From Kocuria dechangensis (GTDB lineage: Bacteria; Actinomycetota; Actinomycetes; Actinomycetales; Micrococcaceae), in contig NZ_BMEQ01000021.1 of NCBI RefSeq assembly GCF_014636775.1, positions 1 through 64,000 on the forward strand: a DNA stretch of 64,000 nt, written 5' to 3'. The notes under the pieces were generated by a model. The model made no database searches, was not told the DNA's origin, and was given only the letters and a program-made list of their open reading frames with translations. This document shows positions 39,990 to 48,229 of this stretch, piece by piece (the stretch's first letter is position 1; every line of letters begins with the position of its first letter). The translations under genes were made by a program, and so were the position numbers.

Positions 39990-41441
39990 TCAGTTCGCGG
40001 CGACGCCGGCGGCGACCCGCTCGGCCGGGAACTGCGGCATGGCGATGTCGGCCATGCGGGCGAGCACCCGCACCACCTGGCAGGAGTAGCCGAACTCGTT
40101 GTCGTACCAGACGTAGAGCACCAGCGAGCTGCCGTTGACGATGGTCGCGAGACCATCCACGACGCCCGCGCGGCGGGAGCCCACGAAGTCGGTGGAGACC
40201 ACCTCGGGGGAGTCGGTGTAGTCGATCTGCTTGCGCAGGGACGAGTTCAGCGAGACGTCGCGCAGGTACTGGTTGACGGCGTCCTTGGACTCCGGGGCCT
40301 CGTCGAGCTGGAGGTTGAGGATGGCCATGGACACGTCCGGGGTGGGGACGCGGATGGCGTTGCCGGTGAGCTTCCCGGCCATCTCGGGCAGGGCCTTGGC
40401 CACGGCCTTGGCGGCGCCGGTCTCGGTGATGACCATGTTCAGGGCGGCGGAGCGGCCGCGGCGGTCGCCCTTGTGCCAGTTGTCGATGAGGTTCTGGTCG
40501 TTGGTGTAGGAGTGCACCGTCTCGACGTGGCCCTGCCGGATGCCGTACTTGTCGTTGAGCACCTTCACGACCGGGGTGATCGCGTTGGTGGTGCAGGACG
40601 CGGCGGAGAGGATGGTGTCCTCCGGGACGATGGAGTCGTCGTTGACGCCGCACACGATGTTCTTCATGTCGCCCTTGCCCGGCGCCGTGAGCAGGACCTT
40701 CGCCACGCCCTTGGCCTGCAGGTGCTTGGACAGGCCCGCCTCGTCGCGCCACACGCCGGTGTTGTCCACGACGATGGCGTTGTCGATCCCGTAGGCGGTG
40801 TAGTCGATCTCGGAGGGGTCGTTCGCGTAGATGAACTTGATGGCCACACCGTTGGCGGTGATGACGTTGTTCTCCTCGTCGACGTGGATCGTGCCGTCGA
40901 ACTTGCCGTGCACGGAGTCGCGGCGCAGCAGGGAGGCGCGCTTGACCAGGTCGTTGCCCGGCTTCTTGCGCACGACGACGGCGCGCAGGTTCAGGCCGGT
41001 GCCGTCGTTGCGGTTGACGAGGATGCGCGCCAGCAGGCGGCCGATGCGCCCGAAGCCGTAGAGGACGACGTCCTGGGCCTCGGCGAAGTTCTGCTCCTTG
41101 CGGTCCACGACCGGGGCGAGCTCCTCGCGCAGGAACGCGTCGAGGTCCTCGGAGGACTCCTGGGCGAGCTTGTTGAGCTTGGCGAGGTCGACCGCGCAGG
41201 TGCCGAGGTTCAGCCTCGTCAGCGCCTCCAGGAGGCGGGTGGTGTCCTCCAGGGGCAGCTCGACGCCGTCGATGCGGCGGGCGAAGCGGTGCGCCTTGAT
41301 GATCTGCGTGACGGACTTGTGCACCAGGGACCGGCCGTAGACGGTGGGGACGACCTTGTTCTCGCGGTGCAGGCGGCCGACCAGGGGAACCATGGCCTCG
41401 GCGAGGGCCTCACGGGAGGCCCAGCTTTCAGGAGTGCTCAA
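39990..41441 (-). CDS. Glyceraldehyde-3-phosphate dehydrogenase, long form
   Basis: A 483-residue GAPDH with the catalytic SAASCTTNAI, HSYTNDQNL and NAD-fold GFGRIGR at 129-135. About 125 residues precede the dehydrogenase fold; this N-terminal extension (HKSVTQIIKAHRFARR, EDTTRLLEALTRLNLG) is the mark of a long-form clade common in Micrococcales. The start is TTG 41441 with GGAAGAGAG upstream; no ATG fits. A TAGAAT -10 lies at 41569-41564, leaving a leader of about 115 nt. Whether it serves glycolysis or gluconeogenesis cannot be told. Confidence 0.93.
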   Translation of the reverse strand: MSTPESWASREALAEAMVPLVGRLHRENKVVPTVYGRSLVHKSVTQIIKAHRFARRIDGVELPLEDTTRLLEALTRLNLGTCAVDLAKLNKLAQESSEDLDAFLREELAPVVDRKEQNFAEAQDVVLYGFGRIGRLLARILVNRNDGTGLNLRAVVVRKKPGNDLVKRASLLRRDSVHGKFDGTIHVDEENNVITANGVAIKFIYANDPSEIDYTAYGIDNAIVVDNTGVWRDEAGLSKHLQAKGVAKVLLTAPGKGDMKNIVCGVNDDSIVPEDTILSAASCTTNAITPVVKVLNDKYGIRQGHVETVHSYTNDQNLIDNWHKGDRRGRSAALNMVITETGAAKAVAKALPEMAGKLTGNAIRVPTPDVSMAILNLQLDEAPESKDAVNQYLRDVSLNSSLRKQIDYTDSPEVVSTDFVGSRRAGVVDGLATIVNGSSLVLYVWYDNEFGYSCQVVRVLARMADIAMPQFPAERVAAGVAAN

Positions 41442-41639
41442 GGAATGACTCTCTTCCTCGGCCGGGGGAACGTCATCGTGTCCGGCCGTGACGTGCCGCG
41501 CCTCGTCGCGCGGATTCGGAACGCGCGCGCCACTGTTGTGGCCCACGCGGGGTGCCGTCGACCATTCTAGGCGTACGGGCGGTCCCGGCGCGGGTCCTGT
41601 GACGCGCCGGGAACACGGGGCCCGGCCGGGGCCGGGTGC

Positions 41640-41645
41640 TACCGT
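41640..41645 (+). promoter_or_regulatory. -10 TACCGT of a probable leaderless transcript
   Basis: TACCGT ends 6 nt before ATG 41652 of the PfkB kinase. Confidence 0.55.
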
Positions 41646-41651
41646 GAGGGC

Positions 41652-42581
41652 ATGCTGACGGTGATCGGTGAGGCCCTCGTCGACGTGGTCTCCAAACAGG
41701 GCCAGGAGCCCCGGGCGCACGCCGGGGGGAGCCCCATGAACGTGGCCGTGGGCCTTGCCCGTCTCGGGCACCAGGTGCAGTTCCTCGGCCGCTACGGGGA
41801 GGACGAGCACGGCGCCCGCGTCGAGGCGCACCTGCGGGACAACGGCGTCCTCCTGCCCTTCGACGCCGACACCCGCCCCACCTCGGTGGCCGAGGCCGTG
41901 ATCGGCGCGGACGGCGCCGCGACCTACGACTTCCAGCTCGACTGGTCCCTCGACCTCACGGACGACCAGCTCGCCCAGCTCCTGGCCGGGACCGAGCTGC
42001 TGCACGTGGGCTCGATCGGCGCGATGCTCGAGCCCGGCGCCTCGAAGGTGCTGCAGGCGGTCGAGCAGGCCCACCGCACCGCCCTGATCTCCTACGACCC
42101 CAACTGCCGGCCGTCGATCATCCCGGACTCCTCCGCGGCCCGTGCCCGGGCCGAGCGGATCGTGGGCATGGCGGACGTCGTCAAGGCCTCCGACGAGGAC
42201 CTCCTGTGGCTCTACCCGAACCGGAGCATCGAGGAGAGCGCCGCGGCGTGGCTCAAGGCCGGAGCGGGCATCGTCGTCGTCACCCGCGGGGCCCTGGGCC
42301 CCTGGGCGCGCACCCGGGCGACCGGCCCGCGCGGCGTCGAGGTCCCGGCCGCCCGCACCACGGTGGTCGACACCGTGGGCGCCGGCGACTCCTTCATGGC
42401 CGCGATGCTCGGCTGGTTCGTCGACCACGGCTACACCGGTGCGAGCGCCCGGGAGCGCGTGGACAACCTCGACGGGACCCAGGTGGGGGACCTGCTGCGC
42501 TACGCCGCCGGCGCCGCCGGGGTCACCGTGTCCCGCGCCGGCGCCGACCTGCCCCGCAAGGACGAGCTGCCCGCGGGCTGA
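41652..42581 (+). CDS. PfkB family carbohydrate kinase, fructokinase-like
   Basis: A 309-residue ribokinase-fold sugar kinase. Signature 1 is HAGGSPMNVAVGLARLG and signature 2, with the catalytic Asp, is DTVGAGDSFMAA. It phosphorylates a sugar, most likely fructose judging by the GEALVDVV opening, but the sugar is not certain. Divergent from GAPDH and probably leaderless. Confidence 0.88.
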   Translation: MLTVIGEALVDVVSKQGQEPRAHAGGSPMNVAVGLARLGHQVQFLGRYGEDEHGARVEAHLRDNGVLLPFDADTRPTSVAEAVIGADGAATYDFQLDWSLDLTDDQLAQLLAGTELLHVGSIGAMLEPGASKVLQAVEQAHRTALISYDPNCRPSIIPDSSAARARAERIVGMADVVKASDEDLLWLYPNRSIEESAAAWLKAGAGIVVVTRGALGPWARTRATGPRGVEVPAARTTVVDTVGAGDSFMAAMLGWFVDHGYTGASARERVDNLDGTQVGDLLRYAAGAAGVTVSRAGADLPRKDELPAG

Positions 42582-42628
42582 GCCCGCGTCCCACGGAAGT
42601 CCCGCAACCCCCACGGAAGGAGAGCCCC

Positions 42629-43147
42629 GTGCTCGACCGCGAACCCTACGCAGACCTCCCCGACCTGCCCACCTTCGAGCTCACCTCGGAGGACATCACC
42701 GAGGGCGAGCCGCTGGGCAGGGACCAGTGCTCCGGCATCATGGGCGCCGGCGGCCTGGACGTCTCCCCGCAGCTGAGCTGGTCCGGGGCGCCCGAGGGGA
42801 CCAAGAGCTACGTGGTCACGATGTTCGACCCGGACGCGCCCACCCCCAGCGGCTTCTGGCACTGGTGCCTGTCCAACATCCCCGCCGACGTCACGTCCCT
42901 CGAGCGCGGCGCCGCGTCGAACCCGCCGGCGGGGGCCGTCAAACACCGCAACGACGGCGGCACCGACGAGTTCATCGGGGCCGCCCCGCCCCCCGGCCAC
43001 GGCGCGCACCGCTACATCGTGTGCGTGACCGCGGTGGGCGAGGAGACGGTCGACGTCGACGAGAGCGCGAGCCCCGCGGCCGTGAACTTCCAGCTCTTCA
43101 GCCACGGGATCGCCCGCGCCTGCCTGACCGCCACCTACGAGAGGTGA
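42629..43147 (+). CDS. YbhB/YbcL family (PEBP-like) protein
   Basis: A 172-residue phosphatidylethanolamine-binding-protein-like fold. Family motifs are SPQLSWSGAPEGTKSYVVTMFDPDAP, split as SPQLSW and DPDAP, and FWHWCLSNIP, GAHRYIV. GTG 42629 has AAGGAG upstream. Bacterial members are cytosolic and of unknown function. Confidence 0.9.
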   Translation: MLDREPYADLPDLPTFELTSEDITEGEPLGRDQCSGIMGAGGLDVSPQLSWSGAPEGTKSYVVTMFDPDAPTPSGFWHWCLSNIPADVTSLERGAASNPPAGAVKHRNDGGTDEFIGAAPPPGHGAHRYIVCVTAVGEETVDVDESASPAAVNFQLFSHGIARACLTATYER

Positions 43148-43157
43148 TCTCCCCTCC

Positions 43158-43997
43158 GTGAGCACGACCCTGGGGCTCCCCGGCGACGGGGAGCCCGTCA
43201 AGCTGATCGCCAGCGACCTGGACGGCACCGTCCTGGGGCACGACTTCCGGTTCCGCCCGCGCACCGTCGACGCGATCCGCGCCGCCCAGGACCGGGGCAT
43301 CCACGTGGTCTTCGTGACGGGCCGGCCCATGCGCTGGCTCGACCCGCTGCGGGACCAGCTGGGCCACGAGGGCGTGGTGATCTGCTCCAACGGGGCGGTG
43401 GTCTACGACCTCGCCGCGGACGTGGTCGTGGAGTCGAGCCTGTTCCCGGCCCGGGACGCGTTCGCGATCATGGACGAGGTGGCGGCCCGGCACCCCGGCA
43501 CCCTGTTCGCCGCGGAGACCCTCGAGGGCGTCTTCGTGGACCGCGGGTGGTCGCGGACCGACCGGATGGAGGTCGGCGCCCCGCGGGTGGGGCCCCTGCG
43601 GGAGCGCCTGCCGGGACAGTCGGGGCTGGTGAAGTTCCTCGCCAAGCTCGACGCCGCCGACCCCCACGACTACTTCCGCTCCCTCACCGCCCTCGTGGCC
43701 GGGCGGCTGTCCGTCACGCACTCCGTGGCGGCCGCCCCGCTCGTGGAGATGGGCCAGAGGGGGCTCACCAAGGCCCGCACGCTCGAGCAGTACGCCGCCG
43801 AGCGCGGGATCGGCCCGCACCAGGTGTTGGCGTTCGGGGACATGCCCAACGACCTCGAGATGCTCACGTGGGCCGCGCACGGCTTCGCCATGGCGGACGG
43901 GCACCCCGCGGTGGTCGAGGCGGTCGGCCGCACGGCCCCGCCGTTCGAGGAGGACGGGGTGGCCCAGGTGATCGAGGCGCTCCTGCGCCGCGGCTGA
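43158..43997 (+). CDS. HAD superfamily hydrolase, Cof-type
   Basis: A 279-residue phosphatase: nucleophile motif ASDLDGTVLG, FVTGRP and GDMPNDLEML. The C2-type cap between them marks the Cof/sugar-phosphatase group, which often acts on sugar phosphates or phosphorylated vitamins. GTG 43158 lies 10 nt after the PEBP gene, so it is probably co-transcribed. Confidence 0.88.
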   Translation: MSTTLGLPGDGEPVKLIASDLDGTVLGHDFRFRPRTVDAIRAAQDRGIHVVFVTGRPMRWLDPLRDQLGHEGVVICSNGAVVYDLAADVVVESSLFPARDAFAIMDEVAARHPGTLFAAETLEGVFVDRGWSRTDRMEVGAPRVGPLRERLPGQSGLVKFLAKLDAADPHDYFRSLTALVAGRLSVTHSVAAAPLVEMGQRGLTKARTLEQYAAERGIGPHQVLAFGDMPNDLEMLTWAAHGFAMADGHPAVVEAVGRTAPPFEEDGVAQVIEALLRRG

Positions 43998-44047
43998 CCT
44001 GGAGCGTCACGCGGCCAGGGGATCTACCCCTGAGTAACCCGGCGGGG

Positions 44048-44053
44048 CACAAT
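44048..44053 (+). promoter_or_regulatory. -10 CACAAT of a probable leaderless transcript
   Basis: CACAAT ends 6 nt before GTG 44060. The ATG at 44052 is out of frame with the GDPD gene. Confidence 0.5.
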
Positions 44054-44059
44054 GAAGGC

Positions 44060-44971
44060 GTGACCGCCTCCGAGAACCGACCCGAGACCCCGCCCGAGCC
44101 CGAGAAGCCGGCCGAGCCCGAGCCCGAGACCGTGCCCGAGACCGTGCCCGAGACCGTGGCCGAGACCGTGGCCGAGACGCCCGTGGCCCTCGCCCACCGC
44201 GGCTTCTGCCGCGACGGCGCGGAGAACACCCTCGACGCCTTCCGCGCCGCGCGCGACCTCGGCTACGAGTGGATCGAGACGGACGTGAACACCACGCGCG
44301 ACGGCGTGGTCCTCTCCTTCCACGACGGGACGCTCGACCGCGTCACCGACGCCTCGGGGTCGGTCTCCGAGCTGACCTGGTCGGAGATCTGCCACGAGCG
44401 GGTCGCCGGGGCGGGCGGGATCCCGCGGCTGGCCGACCTGCTCACGGAGTTCCCGGAGCTGAAGTTCAACATCGACGTCAAGGACGAGGCCTCCGTGGCG
44501 GCCCTCCCGGACCTGCTGCACGAGCACGCGGCCGCGCACCGGGTCCGGGTGACGTCCTTCTCCGAGAGCCGCCGCCGACGCACCCTGCGTCGGCTGCGCG
44601 AGCTCACCGGGGCGCCGGTGCCCACCTCCTGCGGGAAGGAGGGCATGCGGCTGCTGCTGGTCTGCTCGTGGCTGGGCGGGCCCAGCTGGCGGCTCGTGCG
44701 GCGGGTCGCCGGCCGGTGGATCGAGCCGTTCGACACCGTGCAGATCCCCCGGCGCTACCGCGTGCGGGGCGGTCTGGAGGTCGAGCTCGTGACCCGGCGC
44801 TTCCTCGACTTCGCGCACCGCCACGGCATCGCCGTGCACGTGTGGACCGTCAACGAGACGGAGGAGATGGCGGAGCTGCTGGAGCTAGGGGTGGACGGCA
44901 TCGTCACCGACCGCGCCGACCGCCTCGCCGAGCTGCTGGCCCGCCGGGGGCAGTGGCCGCCGGGCGTGTGA
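44060..44971 (+). CDS. Glycerophosphodiester phosphodiesterase
   Basis: A 303-residue TIM-barrel hydrolase: catalytic LAHRGFCRDGAENTL, ETDVNTTRDGVVLSFHD with metal ligands, and C-terminal VWTVNETEEMAELLELG. It frees glycerol 3-phosphate from glycerophosphodiesters. There is no signal peptide, so it is cytosolic. The first 40 residues are a Pro/Glu-rich leader with a fourfold ETVP/ETVA repeat, coded by exact 12-bp units (44126-44173). Confidence 0.9.
   Translation: MTASENRPETPPEPEKPAEPEPETVPETVPETVAETVAETPVALAHRGFCRDGAENTLDAFRAARDLGYEWIETDVNTTRDGVVLSFHDGTLDRVTDASGSVSELTWSEICHERVAGAGGIPRLADLLTEFPELKFNIDVKDEASVAALPDLLHEHAAAHRVRVTSFSESRRRRTLRRLRELTGAPVPTSCGKEGMRLLLVCSWLGGPSWRLVRRVAGRWIEPFDTVQIPRRYRVRGGLEVELVTRRFLDFAHRHGIAVHVWTVNETEEMAELLELGVDGIVTDRADRLAELLARRGQWPPGV
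44126..44173 (+). repeat. 12-bp coding repeat x4 in the GDPD gene
   Basis: Four adjacent units of GAGACCGTGSCC, the first two ending CCC and the last two GCC, encode ETVP-ETVP-ETVA-ETVA in the N-terminal linker. The unit is a multiple of three, so copy-number change would not break the frame. Confidence 0.85.
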
Positions 44972-45011
44972 GCCATGACACGGCGGCCGTCCCCGTGGCA
45001 GGGTGGGTGCC

Positions 45012-46064
45012 ATGACGGACATCGCCACCCACCCTGCCGACACCGACCAGTACGTCCTCACCCAGGTCAGGAACGGCACCGGGCACATCGTGCTCAACCG
45101 GCCCCGGCAGCTCAACGCCCTGACCGCGCAGATGTACCACGACCTGAAGGCCGCGCTGGACGCGTGGAAGGACGACGACGCCGTCGAGCACGTCCTGGTC
45201 ACGTCCGCCTCGCCCAAGGCGTGGTGCGCCGGCGGCGACATCCGTGAGGTGCGCGACGCCGTGCTCGGCGGGCGCGTGGAGGCGGCCGGCCGGGTGTTCG
45301 CGGTCGAGTACGCCCTGGACTACCTGATCTCCGCCTACCCCAAGCCCTACGTGGCCCTGATGAACGGGATCTGCATGGGCGGCGGCATGGGCATCTCCGT
45401 GCACGGCTCCCACCGGGTGGTCGGGCACTCCACGGTCATGGCGATGCCCGAGACCAGGATCGGGTTCTTCACGGACATCGGTGCCTCCTGGTTCCTGCCG
45501 CGCGTCTCCCGCCCGGACCGCCGCGGGGAGCCGAGCCTCGCCGTGGGCCGGTACCTGGCGCTGGGCGGTCAGCGCTTCAGCGGAGCCGACGCCGTGGCGC
45601 TCGGCCTGGCCGACCGGTTCGTGGCGGACGAGGACTTCGGGGCGCTCGCGGCCGCCGTGGTCGAGGAGGGACCCGAGGCCGCCCTGGCCCGCTACGCGCG
45701 CGAGCCCGAACCGTCACCGCTGGTGTCCCGGTGGGACGAGATCGAGGAGCGCTACGGGGCGTCGTCCCTGGAGGAGATCGTTGCCGCCGCGCCCGAGGAC
45801 CTCGCGGGGATGAGCCCGTCCTCGCTCGTGCGCACCTTCGAGCTGCTCGAGCGCGGCGCCGCCGACGATTCCGTGCGCTCCTGCCTGGAGCGCGAGCTGC
45901 GGCTGGCCGTGGACATGATCGCCCGTCCCGACTTCGCCGAGGGCGTGCGCGCCGTGGTCGTGGACAAGGACAACTCACCGGTCTGGGAGCACGCCTCCGT
46001 CGCGGACGTCGACGTCGCCGCCGTCCGGGCCGTCCTCGACGAGAAGCTGCCGCTGCCCCTCTGA
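45012..46064 (+). CDS. Enoyl-CoA hydratase/isomerase family, 3-hydroxyisobutyryl-CoA hydrolase-like
   Basis: A 350-residue crotonase-fold protein, longer than enoyl-CoA hydratases and of HIBCH length. Signatures are IVLNRPRQLNALTAQM, WCAGGDIREV (oxyanion), GGGMGISVHG and MPETRIGFFTDIGASWFLPR. HIBCH acts in valine breakdown. ATG 45012 follows only a weak ribosome site; GTG 45003 is an alternative. Its last 90 nt overlap the convergent membrane-protein gene. Confidence 0.85.
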   Translation: MTDIATHPADTDQYVLTQVRNGTGHIVLNRPRQLNALTAQMYHDLKAALDAWKDDDAVEHVLVTSASPKAWCAGGDIREVRDAVLGGRVEAAGRVFAVEYALDYLISAYPKPYVALMNGICMGGGMGISVHGSHRVVGHSTVMAMPETRIGFFTDIGASWFLPRVSRPDRRGEPSLAVGRYLALGGQRFSGADAVALGLADRFVADEDFGALAAAVVEEGPEAALARYAREPEPSPLVSRWDEIEERYGASSLEEIVAAAPEDLAGMSPSSLVRTFELLERGAADDSVRSCLERELRLAVDMIARPDFAEGVRAVVVDKDNSPVWEHASVADVDVAAVRAVLDEKLPLPL

Positions 46065-46583
46065 GCGGCCGGGGTGGCCGGGCCCCTGCCCGGGCCCTTC
46101 CCCGGGCCGCAGCACGAACCGGCGCCAGCCCAGGGCCAGGACCAGGAACAGCGCCACGGTGACCACCGAGAAGGTCGCCACCGTCTCCTGGGAGATCAGG
46201 CTGCGCACGATGCTGTAGAGCAGGGTGAACAGCCCGCCGAGCAGCACCCCGCCCGCGAGCACCCGGCTGCGCCGCTCCACCGCCAGGCTCGCGCCGAGCA
46301 GCAGGACGGAGCCGACGAGCGCGACCAGGCCGACGTCCCCGCTGTAGTCCTGCTGGTCGTCCTCCCACCGGTCCCACTCCCGCTGGTAGGCGTCCATCTC
46401 CTGCTTCTCGGACGGGGTGAGCGCCCGGTTCTCCTGCGCCATGGCGACACCGGGCGGCATCTGCGGCTCGGGCGGGGCCGGATGGACCGTGTCGATGCCC
46501 AGGCCCACGAACAGCGCCAGCAGCACCCCGAGGAAGAACATGTAGACGGTCCTCATGACCCTGGTCTCGACCGACTGGTGCAT
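45975..46583 (-). CDS. Membrane protein, paralogue of the one at 50142
   Basis: A 202-residue protein with four hydrophobic segments: one after the N-terminus (VYMFFLGVLLALFVGLGID), a polar 60-residue loop rich in Glu/Gln/Trp, then three more, including LLGGLFTLLYSIVRSLISQET. The same order and phrases occur in the protein at 50142-50696. The C-terminus runs 90 nt into the antisense of the HIBCH-like gene and is polar and unlike the paralogue, so the original stop may have been lost. It is divergent from the phosphoribosyltransferase fusion. Function unknown. Confidence 0.75.
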   Translation of the reverse strand: MHQSVETRVMRTVYMFFLGVLLALFVGLGIDTVHPAPPEPQMPPGVAMAQENRALTPSEKQEMDAYQREWDRWEDDQQDYSGDVGLVALVGSVLLLGASLAVERRSRVLAGGVLLGGLFTLLYSIVRSLISQETVATFSVVTVALFLVLALGWRRFVLRPGEGPGQGPGHPGRSEGQRQLLVEDGPDGGDVDVRDGGVLPDR

Positions 46584-46870
46584 GCTCCGGGGCTCCGTTC
46601 CTCGTGGGTGCGCCGGGCTGGTGCGCCGCCGCCGCGCCCCGCGACCGCGCGGCCAGGAGGCTCCCGCCATTGTCGGCCCCCGCGCCGGCGGAGTCCACAC
46701 GCGTCACGTCCCCGCGGGCTCTTCCGCCGTCCCCGCGCCCTGCCTACGCTGGAGGGGTCCGCCGGACGTCGGCGCGCCCGAGCCGGTGCACGGACGCGCG
46801 GGACCGCGGCGGGCGACGCACCGGATGGAGCGGCGGCTCCCCACGGGCTGCCGGAGAGGTGGTGGGGGCA

Positions 46871-48229
46871 ATGACGGTCTTCGAGGACAGGGTCGACGCC
46901 GGACGGCAGCTCGCGCGGCGGCTGCTGTCGCTCCGCGGCCAGGACGTGGTGGTGCTGGGGCTGCCACGGGGCGGTGTGCCGGTGGCCCGCGAGGTCGCCG
47001 AGGCCCTCGACGCGCCCCTGGACGTCATCGTGGTCCGCAAGCTGGGCGTTCCGTCGCAGCCGGAGCTGGCCATGGGCGCCATCGGCGAGGAGGGCGCCCG
47101 GGTGCTCGACCAGCGCACCCTGCAGTACTTCGGGATCACGGACGAGCAGCTGGAGCGGATCGAGGAGCGCGAGCGCGCGGTGCTCGAGGCCCGCACGGCC
47201 CGCTTCCGCGAGGGACGGGAGCGGATCGACCTCACCGGCCGGATCGCCCTCATCGTCGACGACGGGATCGCGACCGGCGCCACGGCCCGGGTCGCGTGCC
47301 GCATCGCCCGCCAGCTCGGCGCCGCGCGCGTGATCCTGGCGGTGCCCGTGGCGCCTGAGGAGGCCGTGTCCCGGGTGACCGAGGCCGACGAGGTGATCTG
47401 CCTCGCGACCCCGCACTACTTCACCGCGGTCGGCTACCACTACCGGGACTTCTCCCCGACGGAGGACGACGAGGTGGTCGCCCTGCTCGAAGCCTCCCGG
47501 CGCTGGCACCAGCAGCAGCTGCCCCCTCCCGCCCATCCCCAGGACCCGCCGGCCGGGACGTTCCCGGTGGACGAGGACGTGAAGATCCCCGTCGACGGGA
47601 TCCAGCTGGAGGCGCACCTGTACCTGCCGGGCCCGGACGCCGCCGTGGTGGTCTTCGCCCACGGCAGCGGCAGCAGCCGGCACAGCACGCGCAACCGCTA
47701 CGTGGCCTCCGTGCTCCAGGAGGCCGGCCTGGGGACCCTGCTCCTGGACCTGCTGTCCCCGTGGGAGGAGGCGGACCGCGCCAACGTCTTCGACATCGGG
47801 CTGCTGGCCGAGCGGCTGACCGCGGCGACGGCGTGGCTCCATGGGAGGCCCGGGTCCACGGCCTCGCCGATCGGGTACTTCGGGGCCAGCACCGGGGCGG
47901 GCGCCGCGCTGTGGGCGGCGGCCGAGCCCGGGGCGCGGGTCGCGGCCGTCGTCTCCCGCGGCGGTCGCCCCGACCTGGCGGGGCACCGGCTGGGCGCCGT
48001 GCAGGCGCCGACGCTGCTGATCGTCGGCGGCGAGGACCTCGAGGTCCTGGCCCTCAACCGCCGGGCCCAGGACATGCTGCGCTGCCCGAACCGGCTCGCG
48101 GTGGTCCCGGGCGCCACGCACCTGTTCGAGGAGCGCGGCACCCTGGAGCAGGCCGCGGAGCTCGCCCGGGACTGGTTCACCCAGCACCTCTCGGCCTCCC
48201 GCGAGCGGGCGGGCGGGGCCTCGCGATGA
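46871..48229 (+). CDS. Phosphoribosyltransferase - dienelactone hydrolase-like fusion
   Basis: A 452-residue two-domain protein. Residues 1-215 are a type I PRTase (LPRGGVPVAREVA, then the PRPP loop VDDGIATGATARV). Residues 235-445 are an alpha/beta hydrolase (VFAHGSGSSRHS, nucleophile region GYFGASTGAGAAL, APTLLIVGGED, GATHLFEE). The same architecture and size occur in a mycobacterial DosR-regulon protein (Rv0571c). Its stop overlaps the erythromycin-esterase gene (ATGA). A TACGCT -10 candidate lies at 46745. Substrates of either domain are unknown. Confidence 0.88.
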   Translation: MTVFEDRVDAGRQLARRLLSLRGQDVVVLGLPRGGVPVAREVAEALDAPLDVIVVRKLGVPSQPELAMGAIGEEGARVLDQRTLQYFGITDEQLERIEERERAVLEARTARFREGRERIDLTGRIALIVDDGIATGATARVACRIARQLGAARVILAVPVAPEEAVSRVTEADEVICLATPHYFTAVGYHYRDFSPTEDDEVVALLEASRRWHQQQLPPPAHPQDPPAGTFPVDEDVKIPVDGIQLEAHLYLPGPDAAVVVFAHGSGSSRHSTRNRYVASVLQEAGLGTLLLDLLSPWEEADRANVFDIGLLAERLTAATAWLHGRPGSTASPIGYFGASTGAGAALWAAAEPGARVAAVVSRGGRPDLAGHRLGAVQAPTLLIVGGEDLEVLALNRRAQDMLRCPNRLAVVPGATHLFEERGTLEQAAELARDWFTQHLSASRERAGGASR

